Shown in pieces: positions 36,318-45,511 of a DNA stretch of 64,000 nucleotides (position 1 is its first letter; each line of letters opens with the position of its first letter). A program made the translations under genes and the position numbers. The notes beneath the pieces were generated by a model that saw only the letters and a list, made by a program, of their open reading frames with translations, made no database searches and was not told where the DNA came from. This DNA comes from Ignavibacteria bacterium (lineage in GTDB: Bacteria > Bacteroidota > Ignavibacteria > Kapaibacteriales > UBA961), in contig JADJXV010000002.1 in the NCBI GenBank assembly GCA_016720145.1, forward strand, positions 62,001 through 126,000, given 5' to 3'.

Positions 36318-36914
36318 TTACCTACCCAAAGAAATATTTTTTCGAATCCTACTCAGCGATTGAGGTTTGATCCCAAGATACGATGCTATATAGTGTTGTG
36401 GAATTCGCTGTACAATTTCCGGTGAATTTTTCAGGAGCTTGAGATACTTTTCTTCCGCAGATTCTATTTGTGTGTCGATGATTTTTTGTTGGGTGGCTTC
36501 ATACGATTTCCGAACTTTAATTCTATACCACTTTTCAAACGCCGGAATTTGATCCAATGCTTCTTCCCATTTGGTTTTATCTGCCTGAAATACCTCACAA
36601 TCCTCCAATACTTGTATGCTAAATCGCGATGGAGTGCCGGAATAAAAACTAGTTTTATCACCGATCCACCAATTCAAAAAAGCGAAATACATGGTAAATT
36701 CATCTCCCTTTTCATCAGTATGAAAGGCGCGAAGGCACCCTGAATTAACAAAACCGATTGAACGACAAAGCTCTCCCTGCACCGTAAAAAATTCTTTTTT
36801 CTTGAGCCGTTTCACGGTGAGAAATGAGGTGAATGCAGCAATATCCTCATCATTGAGAATGTTGGTTTCAGCAAAATGTTCGCGTAGATTTGAAAAAGTA
36901 CCAAAAGGTTCCAT
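36318..36914 (-). CDS. Crp/Fnr-family transcriptional regulator
   Basis: The 198-residue protein has an N-terminal cyclic-nucleotide-binding-like beta roll (KKKEFFTVQGELCRSIGFVNSGCLRAF) and a C-terminal helix-turn-helix (RIPQHYIASYLGIKPQSLSRIRKNI). The glycine/arginine phosphate-binding cassette of true CRP is not conserved, as in the many small Bacteroidota members of unknown ligand. The ATG at 36914 is preferred over an upstream TTG. It lies upstream of the cupin gene on the same strand and may regulate it. Confidence 0.85.
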   Translation of the reverse strand: MEPFGTFSNLREHFAETNILNDEDIAAFTSFLTVKRLKKKEFFTVQGELCRSIGFVNSGCLRAFHTDEKGDEFTMYFAFLNWWIGDKTSFYSGTPSRFSIQVLEDCEVFQADKTKWEEALDQIPAFEKWYRIKVRKSYEATQQKIIDTQIESAEEKYLKLLKNSPEIVQRIPQHYIASYLGIKPQSLSRIRKNISLGR

Positions 36915-37384
36915 TACAATCACAAATGTAAAATTAAATATTCCATCCCAACTATTACCTGAGCTTACTACTTAGAGCCATTATAAGACTTGCAAATTAC
37001 GTAATTTACGGTGTGTAACCAAGCTATAATTTATCACGTGAATTTATATCACAAAATTTGCTTCTAGCTGAATTATCAAAGCTTTATTGTTTTTGTGATA
37101 CTTCAACTTAAAATCTCAAGTTTTTGGATAAATCATCTCGATGTTTTTAATTCAATATTGGCAAGTTCATTTGAAAAAACTTACTATGTTTCAATTGATA
37201 CATTCCTCAGAGTTATTATTTCTGTTCCATCAACACATTACTACATTTCAATCAAAAATACGTACAGATATATGAGTAATGAATTCACTCATCAGAAAAT
37301 CTGTGTGTCCCTTTTTTTTTATAGTGTATCATGTAGAGAAGTGGAGATAAAATTCACTTGACAGCAATTCTAAAATCAATCCAC
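36915..37384. other. Gene-free AT-rich stretch
   Basis: About 470 bases between the regulator and the BNR gene's terminator. No credible ORF, tRNA or repeat family was found; the regulator's promoter should lie near 36915-37000. Confidence 0.5.
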
Positions 37385-37421
37385 AAAAAAAGCCGCTTCG
37401 GAATACCCGAAGCGGCTTTTG
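37385..37421 (-). terminator. Rho-independent terminator after the secreted BNR protein gene
   Basis: AGCCGCTTCGG and CCGAAGCGGCT form an 11-bp stem around AATAC; on the minus strand it is followed by TTTTTTTGTGG. Confidence 0.88.
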
Positions 37422-37483
37422 GAACATTGTGTAGTAAGCAATTCTCGTACGTAAAGAAGGCAAACTACCTTACACTTATACTA

Positions 37484-39388
37484 TCAACGAATAATCGTAA
37501 GCATTTTAGTTTGTTTTGCTGTACCTGCTGTCAATGTGTAGTAGTAGGTACCGGATACGAGATTATCTGTACTTAGCACTACTGCATGGAAACCGGGCGC
37601 TGTCATACCGGATTGAACGGTTGCTACTTTTTCACCGAGGGCAGTAAAGAGGTCGATCCTTGTTTCGATAGACCGCTCGACGGAGAATGGAATCTCGACG
37701 GAGTTGGTAGCAGGATTCGGCTTAGCATCGCGAAGTGCGAGACCTGCAGGATTCACATCTTCTTCTACACCTACGGGTGCAGGAGTAAAGAAACGTTGGA
37801 TGATTTCTTGTTCATCATCAATATCTCGTTGATCCTGTAAATACGCATTAGTTTCTGGGTCCTCTGTAGAAACTGTACGCATTTGGATAAGGGGAATGTC
37901 TTTTATATTTGGCAATGATGTTGGAATCCAAGAAATTTTATCAAAGAACGCATCATTGGTGATGTTTCCTGGATCACTCCATTTATTTGATGACATCGGA
38001 CGGTATGCATAGAATATATCGGAGGCATCAATTTCGGCGCCGGCAAACATGTGCTTTGTAAAGTCTAAGTACTTGACAAGTAGATGTCCATCGGCTGTAC
38101 GTACATATTGAATCTCATTATCCATTTGACTAGCACCGGCTGTATCGGTGCCCGGTACGCTACTCTCATAAATGAAACTCGGTACAAAACCGGAAAGCGT
38201 AGCTACTTTACGGATACCCCACGTTCCATTTTCATGGTAAAACTCAACAAGTTGAACGTTCTCAGCCGCAGTGCGGTCATTTATTTTAGCTATAAAACTA
38301 AACTTATCCTTACCATATACCACAAAGCCGCTGGAATTATAGCCTAAGCCATCGGGAGCTATCAATGCTGCATCTCCACCGCCTGCAGTGATGTAATCTT
38401 TAAGAATTGACTCAGGCATTTTACTTAATTCTGACCAATTTTTACCACCATCGGTTGATTTAGAAATTGACGGTAGTCGGACTTGTTCATTATCGGTATA
38501 TTCGTTATACACTAATGTATAGAGCGTTCCCTCTTCATCGATACCAATATGAGGTTCTGCAGTAGTTCTAGAATTTAAGAGATTTGAAGCACGGTAATGA
38601 CTAAGATCCCATTGTGAAGGAATATTAGTTGCAGCGATTTCACCTGCATCTGCGGACAAACCGAGAACACCATATCTGCCATATTGTGTTGTTTCCGAAC
38701 TCCTAAGCACTTGCACCATATAAGAAGTAGTTGTTGATTGATCAGTAGCCCATGATGTCGTCACATTCCATTGCTGGTTTTCAGGATTATCGTTCTCTGG
38801 ACCTTGATATGCAAAAAAATCAGCAGGTTGCTTACCTAGCTTAAAGCCGATCGCTACACCACCAAAAGTCGCACTTGAAGACCCTTTGGGAGTCAGAATA
38901 GGTGCATAAAAAATGTAGCTCAAATCATCAAGATTCGTTGATTTATTTTTGTTGATTACCTGAACTGAAGGATAGCGTGCTTGCCCTTCTTGGGTAGCAT
39001 CATAATACTTATTTGGTGCAGACCATGTCTTGCCTCCATCGGTCGAGGTCATCAAGTAAAGATTTCCTTTGGTATCTTCTGTAGGACCACGCTGAACTCG
39101 AAAATAAGCTTTCGAACCGTCTTCATAGACGAATGGTGAACCTTCAGTATAATATGAAAAGGCATTGCGGAGCTTTTCGAGAACGGTGACTTCGCCGGCA
39201 AGAATTTTGGAGGAATGGGATTTGGTAGTAGTGCTTCTATGGTGAGCCGTTGAAACCGGTTCTAATTCACGTTTTCCGGTAGTAGTATTCGGCTTTGTTG
39301 ACGTAACAACTTTAATTTGTGCAAACATGGCAAGCGGCATAATGCTCACCGCAGCCACCGCTATAATACATCGTAGAGAACGATTCAT
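37484..39388 (-). CDS. T9SS-secreted sialidase-like/BNR-repeat protein
   Basis: ATG 39388 has AGGAG at a good distance and opens a signal peptide (ending AMFAQ). The 634-residue protein shows BNR/Asp-box repeats such as STDGGKTWS and STDGGKNWSEL, typical of six-bladed propellers found in sialidases and many non-enzymatic secreted proteins. The C-terminus is a T9SS type A sorting domain (DAKPNPATNSVEIPF, ALGEKVATVQSG, GTYYYTL, ending TIIR). It is likely exported by the machinery encoded at 8.9-14 kb. No arginine triad of a true sialidase was identified; the ligand is unknown. Confidence 0.8.
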   Translation of the reverse strand: MNRSLRCIIAVAAVSIMPLAMFAQIKVVTSTKPNTTTGKRELEPVSTAHHRSTTTKSHSSKILAGEVTVLEKLRNAFSYYTEGSPFVYEDGSKAYFRVQRGPTEDTKGNLYLMTSTDGGKTWSAPNKYYDATQEGQARYPSVQVINKNKSTNLDDLSYIFYAPILTPKGSSSATFGGVAIGFKLGKQPADFFAYQGPENDNPENQQWNVTTSWATDQSTTTSYMVQVLRSSETTQYGRYGVLGLSADAGEIAATNIPSQWDLSHYRASNLLNSRTTAEPHIGIDEEGTLYTLVYNEYTDNEQVRLPSISKSTDGGKNWSELSKMPESILKDYITAGGGDAALIAPDGLGYNSSGFVVYGKDKFSFIAKINDRTAAENVQLVEFYHENGTWGIRKVATLSGFVPSFIYESSVPGTDTAGASQMDNEIQYVRTADGHLLVKYLDFTKHMFAGAEIDASDIFYAYRPMSSNKWSDPGNITNDAFFDKISWIPTSLPNIKDIPLIQMRTVSTEDPETNAYLQDQRDIDDEQEIIQRFFTPAPVGVEEDVNPAGLALRDAKPNPATNSVEIPFSVERSIETRIDLFTALGEKVATVQSGMTAPGFHAVVLSTDNLVSGTYYYTLTAGTAKQTKMLTIIR

Positions 39389-39798
39389 AATAAAACTCCT
39401 ATAATAATTTATTAGAAAATGATTGTAATTCGATAAGCACATCGACACTAACGTATCTGCTTTAGTTACAAATTGATGTCTGTGCAAAAAATTCTTCTGC
39501 TAACTATGAGCGGCAAAATTACAATATACTCGCAGATTATACAAATACTTGGGTAAAAAATAGGAGCCCATACTTTAGGGTTCAATACCGGTATCCCCCG
39601 CACCTATCGTATCTTTCAAAGTATCAATGAGTTTGCTTGTTTTGTCCTAGCTTGGTAACATCAATAGTTATCGTTATATGTTTGCCTGCTACATGGAGAA
39701 CATCATGGAGCTCTATTTTGGAAAGCCCGTTTCTGATTTTCAGTAATTTCCTGTATATCTGATGAAATTCCAGGTTGATACTTAGAGCATGTTCAAAT
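39389..39798. other. Gene-free stretch between ahcY terminator and BNR gene
   Basis: About 410 bases without a credible ORF. It should contain the promoter of the BNR gene; no conserved RNA or repeat was recognised. Confidence 0.5.
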
Positions 39799-39838
39799 TA
39801 AAAAAGCCCTGCAAGAATATATCCTTGCAGGGCTTTTT
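39799..39838 (-). terminator. Rho-independent terminator after ahcY
   Basis: AGCCCTGCAAG and CTTGCAGGGCT form an 11-bp stem; the minus-strand side is followed by TTTTTAATTT. Confidence 0.88.
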
Positions 39839-39858
39839 GATTCTATTCGCTAAGAGAA

Positions 39859-41250
39859 TTAATAGCGATAATACTCCGGCTTGTACGGCCCTTCGACCGT
39901 CACGCCGATATATTGCGCTTGTTCTGCAGTGAGTGTTTCAAGCTGTACACCTATTTTTGCAAGATGCAGTCGAGCTACTTTTTCATCGAGATGCTTTGGC
40001 AAAACATACACATCATTACCATAATTAGCTGAATTCTGCCAGAGTTCGAGCTGAGCTAATACTTGATTGGTAAAGGAATTAGACATCACGAATGAAGGGT
40101 GTCCGGTAGCACAGCCAAGATTCACAAGACGGCCTTCGGCGAGTACGATAATTTCTTTGCCGTCAATAGTATAAACATCAACCTGCGGCTTGACTTCATT
40201 CTTGGTCGAACCATAATTTGAATTCAGCCATGCCATGTCGATTTCATTGTCAAAGTGCCCGATATTGCAGATAATTGCTTTATCTTTTGCCGCTTTGAAA
40301 TGTTCGCCGCGGATGATATTGCAATTTCCGGTCGCTGTCACGATGATATCGCCTTCTTTAATTGCATTTTCCATCGTTCTCACTGCAAAACCATCCATCG
40401 CGGCTTGCAATGCGCAGATAGGATCGATTTCGGTCACAATCACGCGTGCACCTGCGCCGCGAAGCGAAGCAGCCGAACCTTTACCCACATCACCATAACC
40501 GGCAACAACGGCTACTTTACCTGCCATCATCACATCTGTTGCGCGGCGGATAGCATCGACCAACGATTCTTTACAGCCGTATTTATTATCGAATTTCGAC
40601 TTCGTTACCGAGTCGTTGACATTGATAGCAGGCATCGTAAGTGTTCCTGCTTTTACGCGGTCATACAAGCGATGCACGCCGGTTGTTGTCTCCTCTGAAA
40701 GTCCACGTATTCCTGCCACAAGTTCGGGGTAACGGTCTAAAACCATATTCGTCAAATCGCCGCCGTCGTCCAAGATCATATTGAGCGGTTCGCGATTTTC
40801 ACCGAAGAATAAGGTCTGCTCTATACACCAGTCAAATTCCTGTTCGTTCATTCCCTTCCACGCAAACACCGCACCGCCATTTGCTGCAATTGCAGCGGCT
40901 GCATGGTCTTGCGTAGAGAAGATATTACAGGATGACCAGGTTACGTCTGCGCCTAGCTCTTGAAGAGTCTCGATGAGTACAGCAGTTTGAATCGTCATGT
41001 GAAGGCATCCGGCGATGCGCGCGCCTTTGAGCGGCTTGGATGCGCCGAACTCTTCGCGGAGTGCCATCAGGCCGGGCATTTCTGCTTCGGCGAGATGCAT
41101 TTCTTTGCGTCCCCATGCCGCAAGCGACATATCACGCACCGCATATTTGCCGGGTACTTGATTGACATTTTGTGGCATAAAAGCGGCTTTACCATTCGTG
41201 TGAGCTACTCCGTTTGTATGAGTCGGAGCAGTTTCTGTTGTTGTCATCAT
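39859..41250 (-). CDS. ahcY: S-adenosylhomocysteinase
   Basis: AhcY splits S-adenosylhomocysteine to adenosine and homocysteine using bound NAD. The 463-residue protein has the substrate segments LHMTIQTAVLIETL and SSCNIFSTQDHAAAA, the NAD-binding glycine motif VVAGYGDVGKGSAASLRG, and the family C-terminus ending GPYKPEYYRY. The first ~30 residues are a Thr/Asn-rich extension. It follows metK by 26 bases, giving a compact SAM-cycle operon, and ends in a strong terminator. Confidence 0.97.
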   Translation of the reverse strand: MMTTTETAPTHTNGVAHTNGKAAFMPQNVNQVPGKYAVRDMSLAAWGRKEMHLAEAEMPGLMALREEFGASKPLKGARIAGCLHMTIQTAVLIETLQELGADVTWSSCNIFSTQDHAAAAIAANGGAVFAWKGMNEQEFDWCIEQTLFFGENREPLNMILDDGGDLTNMVLDRYPELVAGIRGLSEETTTGVHRLYDRVKAGTLTMPAINVNDSVTKSKFDNKYGCKESLVDAIRRATDVMMAGKVAVVAGYGDVGKGSAASLRGAGARVIVTEIDPICALQAAMDGFAVRTMENAIKEGDIIVTATGNCNIIRGEHFKAAKDKAIICNIGHFDNEIDMAWLNSNYGSTKNEVKPQVDVYTIDGKEIIVLAEGRLVNLGCATGHPSFVMSNSFTNQVLAQLELWQNSANYGNDVYVLPKHLDEKVARLHLAKIGVQLETLTAEQAQYIGVTVEGPYKPEYYRY

Positions 41251-41276
41251 TGATTATCCTATTGAAATTAAAAAAA

Positions 41277-42419
41277 TTATCCGTGTAATGTTTTGAAAGA
41301 ATCGACGAGATTCAATTCTTCCCATGGGAAATGTCCGCGACCAAAGTGTCCGTAAGCAGCCGTCTCGCGGTAAATAGGACGGCGAAGATTCAAGCGATGA
41401 ATAATGCCGGCCGGGGTCATGTCGATGTTTTTGAGGATATAATCGGAGATCACGTTTTCGGCTACATTGCCTGTACCGTGCGTATCTACCCGAAGGGAAA
41501 CAGGTTGCGCCACGCCAATAGCGTACGACACTTGTATCGTACATTCTTTTGCAAGGCCTGCTGCCACGATATTTTTAGCTAAATGACGAGCTGCATACGC
41601 TGCCGAACGGTCCACTTTCGTCGGGTCTTTACCCGAAAATGCACCACCGCCGTGAGGCGCTTTACCGCCGTAGGTATCAACGATAATTTTACGTCCGGTG
41701 AGACCGGTATCGCCGTGTGGACCGCCAATTTCAAATTTTCCAGTTGGATTGATGTGATATTTGGTATTGGCATCCAAAAATTCGGCAGGAATGACGGGCT
41801 TAATTACATGATTCATCACGTCATCGATGATTTGCTGCTGAGGAACACCGCCGTCGTGTTGAGTCGATACGACGACTGTATCCACGCGCACGACATCACC
41901 ATTACCATCATATTCTACAGTTACTTGTGCTTTTGCGTCCGGACGTAAATACGGCATAAGCGTGATGTGATTTTTACGAATATCACTGAGTTTATGGACG
42001 AGATTATGCGAATAGACAATTGCTGCCGGCATGAGTTCGGCTGTTTCTGTGCAGGCATAGCCAAACATCATCCCCTGATCGCCCGCACCGCCGGTATCGA
42101 CACCTTGCGCGATATCGGGTGACTGACGGTTAATGACGTTCACCACTGCGCACGAGTCGCAGTCGAAACGATATTCGGCTTTTGTATAGCCGATGTCGCG
42201 GATAACGCCCCGCACGAGTGTCGGGAGGTCGATATAGGTCGTGGTGGTAATTTCACCGCCTACGACGATAAGTCCTGTAGTAGCAAAACATTCGCACGCC
42301 ACGCGTCCGGTAGGATCTGCCGCGAGTACGGCGTCAAGCACTGCGTCGGACACTTGGTCACATATTTTATCGGGATGTCCCTCGGAAACAGATTCCGATG
42401 TAAAGAGATAATTGCTCAT
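41277..42419 (-). CDS. metK: S-adenosylmethionine synthase
   Basis: MetK makes SAM from methionine and ATP in the cytoplasm. The 380-residue protein has the signatures FTSESVSEGHPDKICDQVSDAV, GAGDQGMMFGYA (the hexapeptide-type loop) and GGGAFSGKDPTKVDRS (the P-loop nonapeptide). Length fits the family. It is the first gene of the metK-ahcY operon; the 69 bases upstream are too short for a known SAM riboswitch plus promoter. Confidence 0.97.
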   Translation of the reverse strand: MSNYLFTSESVSEGHPDKICDQVSDAVLDAVLAADPTGRVACECFATTGLIVVGGEITTTTYIDLPTLVRGVIRDIGYTKAEYRFDCDSCAVVNVINRQSPDIAQGVDTGGAGDQGMMFGYACTETAELMPAAIVYSHNLVHKLSDIRKNHITLMPYLRPDAKAQVTVEYDGNGDVVRVDTVVVSTQHDGGVPQQQIIDDVMNHVIKPVIPAEFLDANTKYHINPTGKFEIGGPHGDTGLTGRKIIVDTYGGKAPHGGGAFSGKDPTKVDRSAAYAARHLAKNIVAAGLAKECTIQVSYAIGVAQPVSLRVDTHGTGNVAENVISDYILKNIDMTPAGIIHRLNLRRPIYRETAAYGHFGRGHFPWEELNLVDSFKTLHG

Positions 42420-42488
42420 TGATTACGATTGAGATTAGTATAAAAAAATAAAAAATGTTGATTGTAATTAAATTCTCGGTTGCATTTA

Positions 42489-43397
42489 CTATTCTACTAA
42501 ATTGACTGTTAATTCATTTGTTTTTGCAATGCGAGTAGAAGGTATATTATTTGATATATAACTATTAGGTATTCCTGAAATTGCCTGAACTTTTATTGAT
42601 TCAGCGTTTATAATGGATTTTGACCCTTTGCTTCCATTGTTTCTTATTATTTTTCCAAAAGTATCCTTCACAAGTTTATTAGTACTTGAATACTCATATT
42701 CAGATGTTAAAAGATTACCGTTAATATTTGAATTATTCTGTTTTGTCTCATTATTTGGTTGAAAATGCATATTAAAGCCCAATGAACGTGGGCTTTGAGT
42801 ATTTGGTAAAGCATGTTCAAAATCTACAATGAAGCGGATTTTCCACGTTTCAGATGTACCATTTGTATAAACAGATTTCATATTATGACCGATTCCTGTA
42901 TCTGCGACCCAAATATTGTCAATCGGTGTTATATTCTTAATAATTTCATATCGTATATCCGGCTTAATAGCCCAGAATGTCGAATCCGGTTCAAGAATAG
43001 AATAAAATTCAAAATTCCGATATCCATGATTATACTCATCAATAAAGAAGCGTCCATTACCAACGAATTGAATATTCTTGGCAACCAATGAGTCTGTTGT
43101 GCCATCCATCCAGACATACCCTTCCTTATAAAATCTTATGTCATAGACTCCTGCAGCCACATTTTTTAATGAAAATATCCCATCAGCAGCAGTGATGATT
43201 GTTTGTTTTACAGTCCCTTGATCCAGTAATTGTACTGTTAGACCCGATCGATCAGTTAGCAAAACTCTATATTCATTGTATATCTTAGCTTCCCCATATA
43301 TCTCCCCGGTCGTCGCTGCAGGAGTAGTAGGATTAGTAGAACAAGCCCCAAGCAGCGCAGCAAGCGCGAAAACCGACAGAGTAATAAAATGTCTCAT
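42489..43397 (-). CDS. Lipoprotein with a carboxypeptidase regulatory-like domain
   Basis: From ATG 43397 (GGAG upstream) the 302-residue protein begins MRHFITLSVFALAALLGACS, a lipobox with the modified Cys near residue 19. After a Pro/Thr linker, residues 30-100 resemble a CarboxypepD-reg beta-sandwich (GEIYGEAKIYNEY, TAADGIFSLKNVAAGVYDIRFYKEGY). The rest is beta-rich and unassigned, with no sorting domain. It is probably anchored in the outer membrane facing the periplasm or surface. It lies between the XRE gene and metK with no evident operon partner. Confidence 0.78.
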   Translation of the reverse strand: MRHFITLSVFALAALLGACSTNPTTPAATTGEIYGEAKIYNEYRVLLTDRSGLTVQLLDQGTVKQTIITAADGIFSLKNVAAGVYDIRFYKEGYVWMDGTTDSLVAKNIQFVGNGRFFIDEYNHGYRNFEFYSILEPDSTFWAIKPDIRYEIIKNITPIDNIWVADTGIGHNMKSVYTNGTSETWKIRFIVDFEHALPNTQSPRSLGFNMHFQPNNETKQNNSNINGNLLTSEYEYSSTNKLVKDTFGKIIRNNGSKGSKSIINAESIKVQAISGIPNSYISNNIPSTRIAKTNELTVNLVE

Positions 43398-43499
43398 AGC
43401 AAAGCTCCGAAAAGATGAATGATGATTGTACATTGTATTTCAATTACGTAGATAGCTTTTAATTTAATTACTGATTCGACCTCTATTTTCCATGCCTCA

Positions 43500-43799
43500 T
43501 TATACTCTAATTGATAGTTGTAATTCTCCGCCTAGTCCCACTTCTACAATTTTACGAAGGGTGGAAAGGCGTACATCGTGAATATCATTCTCCACTTTTG
43601 AGATAAATGCTTTATTGGTGCCACACTTATCGGCAAGCTGCTCTTGAGTGAGACCCAATTCAAGCCGAGCATCATGAATAAGAACGCCTACCCTAAATTC
43701 AGCTGAGTCATTCTCAAGCTTATCTCGCTCAGTTGTGCCGATAGGAATATAATGCTTCGTCTTAAATTCATCAAGAGTTGTAATGTTATTTTTGTTCAT
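43500..43799 (-). CDS. XRE-family antitoxin-like regulator (HigA type), toxin not found
   Basis: The 99-residue protein ends in a helix-turn-helix ARLELGLTQEQLADKCGTNKAFISKVEND, followed by HDVRLSTLRKIVEVGLGGEL, the layout of HigA-type antitoxins that often come with a RelE/HigB toxin. No toxin ORF is present within the 575 bases upstream on that strand, which hold only repeats, nor downstream. It is either an orphan antitoxin, a remnant of a lost pair, or a stand-alone regulator. Confidence 0.82.
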   Translation of the reverse strand: MNKNNITTLDEFKTKHYIPIGTTERDKLENDSAEFRVGVLIHDARLELGLTQEQLADKCGTNKAFISKVENDIHDVRLSTLRKIVEVGLGGELQLSIRV

Positions 43800-43810
43800 A
43801 CAAGTGTAAT

Positions 43811-44374
43811 TCAGTGTGACGGAACTTGCTATTTTTCTTACAACTTACTACTTACCACTCTACCACTTTCGACTATATTTCGGTAAGTATTTGAACACTT
43901 CGACAAGCTGTTAATGACACATTTGATATTCAGCTATAAACTTTACGGCTAACATAATGATAATAGTAGGGTTATCATTTATAATTCTGGGTGCCTTATC
44001 TATACGGTTGAAACCGTTGCATCGGTTGTATCGCGCTATTGAAAATGGTTAAAACCATTATCAGATTTCAAAACCGTTAAAACGGTTTGCGAATTTTTTC
44101 GCGTCTTGATCCCGTGATTAAAATCATGGGCTATGTTTTAATCCATGTGTCATTGTTTTTGTTGGAGCGGGTTTCCGCTACTTAGGAACTCAGTGTGACA
44201 AAACCTGCTGTTTTTCTTACTACTTACAACTTACAGCTTACAACTTAAAGCTTACAACTTAAAGACTATAATTCGGCAAGTATTTGAACACTTCGACAAG
44301 CTCAGTTTGACGAAACCTGCTATTTTTCTTAAAACTTACGAGACTTAAGACTTACTACTTACTACTTACTACTA
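43811..44374. repeat. Repeat-filled gene-free stretch: dispersed motif copies, palindromes, ACTTAC runs
   Basis: Three copies of CAGTKTGACRRAACYTGCT followed by TTTTTCTTA are at 43811, 44190 and 44301. Two copies of AAGTATTTGAACACTTCG are at about 43885 and 44278. Four short palindromes lie at 44004-44017, 44044-44059, 44071-44088 and 44111-44130, all centred on TTGAAA or TTAAAA. Degenerate ACTTAC runs lie at 43842-43853, 44213-44268 and 44330-44376. No gene. Confidence 0.75.
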
Positions 44375-45352
44375 TCAACTCCTATCTATCTCACTTGAAT
44401 CCCCAACATTCAACCGGGAAAATTTGCCACGCACTACCGCATTATTACCAATAATCGACTGTTCGAGGAGCGACGAGGTGACCGTCGCGCCATCACTGAT
44501 GATTGTATCGCGCACGACGCTGTCGCAGACCGTTGCTCCTTCGGCGACGGTGGCATATGGACCGATAATCGAATTCTCGACTTTCGCTGTCGGCGCGATA
44601 AAGACCGGCGGTATCACCACCGAACACGGGAATGTACGGTTCATCGGGTGTTTGTCGAGTAGGTAGCGATTTGTGTCGAGCATTGTCTCCGGCTTGCCGC
44701 AGTCGTACCAGCCCTCAACGGGGAACGTCGTGAACTGTTCACCGCGGTCTATCATCATTTGAAGCGCGTCGGTGAGCTGATATTCTCCACGCGTACGGAT
44801 ATTATTTGTCATCATTTCGTCAAGGCACGTGGTGAGAAGGGTTGGATTCTTAATAAAATACAGACCGACGAGTGCAAGGTGTGAAGTGGGATGTTCGGGC
44901 TTTTCGACGAGCTTGAGGATAAAATTATTCACCGTCTCGACCACTCCGAATCGGCGTGGATCCTCGACGGTTTTTACTCCGAGTGTGCTGCATGGTGATG
45001 TAGTCGCAAGTGAGAGATCAACATCAAAAATTGTATCACCGAGGATGATAAGGAGAGGTTCATCCGGTGTAAATGTTTCGCGGGCGATCCAGATCGAATG
45101 TCCGAGTCCGAGACGCTCTTCTTGCTCGACAAATTCCACATCCATCGAGTAATTAGCGCGTACATACTCCTCAACCAAGTCACCCATGTAGCCCACTACT
45201 ATCGTCGCTTGCTCAATATTTTGGCGCTGAAGAGCATCCAAGATATGACCAAGAATTGGCTTACCTGCAACATTGAGAAGCACTTTGGGTAGCGTGTATG
45301 TGTGAGGTCTGAGACGTGTGCCGACACCGGCTACGGGTATAATTGCGCGCAT
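44375..45352 (-). CDS. Sugar-phosphate nucleotidyltransferase
   Basis: The 325-residue cytoplasmic enzyme has the nucleotide-binding signature GVGTRLRPHTYTLPKVLLNVAGKP at the N-terminus, LIILGDTIFDVD (the metal-binding aspartates) and GLYFIKN. The C-terminus (about 245-325) is a left-handed beta-helix with hexapeptide-type repeats (IIGPYATVAEGATVCDSVV). It is of the RmlA-long/glucose-1-phosphate thymidylyltransferase type, supplying activated sugar for surface glycans; a mannose-1-phosphate guanylyltransferase is possible. It stands alone between repeats and a dioxygenase gene. Confidence 0.85.
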   Translation of the reverse strand: MRAIIPVAGVGTRLRPHTYTLPKVLLNVAGKPILGHILDALQRQNIEQATIVVGYMGDLVEEYVRANYSMDVEFVEQEERLGLGHSIWIARETFTPDEPLLIILGDTIFDVDLSLATTSPCSTLGVKTVEDPRRFGVVETVNNFILKLVEKPEHPTSHLALVGLYFIKNPTLLTTCLDEMMTNNIRTRGEYQLTDALQMMIDRGEQFTTFPVEGWYDCGKPETMLDTNRYLLDKHPMNRTFPCSVVIPPVFIAPTAKVENSIIGPYATVAEGATVCDSVVRDTIISDGATVTSSLLEQSIIGNNAVVRGKFSRLNVGDSSEIDRS

Positions 45353-45465
45353 AAATTGAGCAAAAACAAAAGGATTCCGAGGGTAATTATCGGCAAAAAT
45401 AGGTAATTTTCCTGTAAGGATTGGCAGGCTACGATGTGGTTGATAAATTTCCTTGCTGCATTACA

Positions 45466-45504
45466 TACAAAAACGGATTACTCTTTATGAATAATCCGTT
45501 TTTT
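45466..45504 (-). terminator. Rho-independent terminator after nbaC
   Basis: AAACGGATTA and TAATCCGTTT flank CTCTTTATGAA; on the minus strand a TTTTTG run follows. Confidence 0.75.
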
Positions 45505-45511
45505 AAACTCA

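Noticed and set aside
37095..37361. 88-residue plus-strand ORF
   Set aside because: AT-rich gap, no ribosome binding site, no recognisable domain.
40255..40698. 147-residue Cys/His-rich plus-strand ORF
   Set aside because: Antisense shadow of ahcY.
42420..42488. SAM riboswitch ahead of metK
   Set aside because: Only 69 AT-rich bases separate metK from the neighbouring gene and no SAM-I, SAM-II or SAM-III fold could be drawn.
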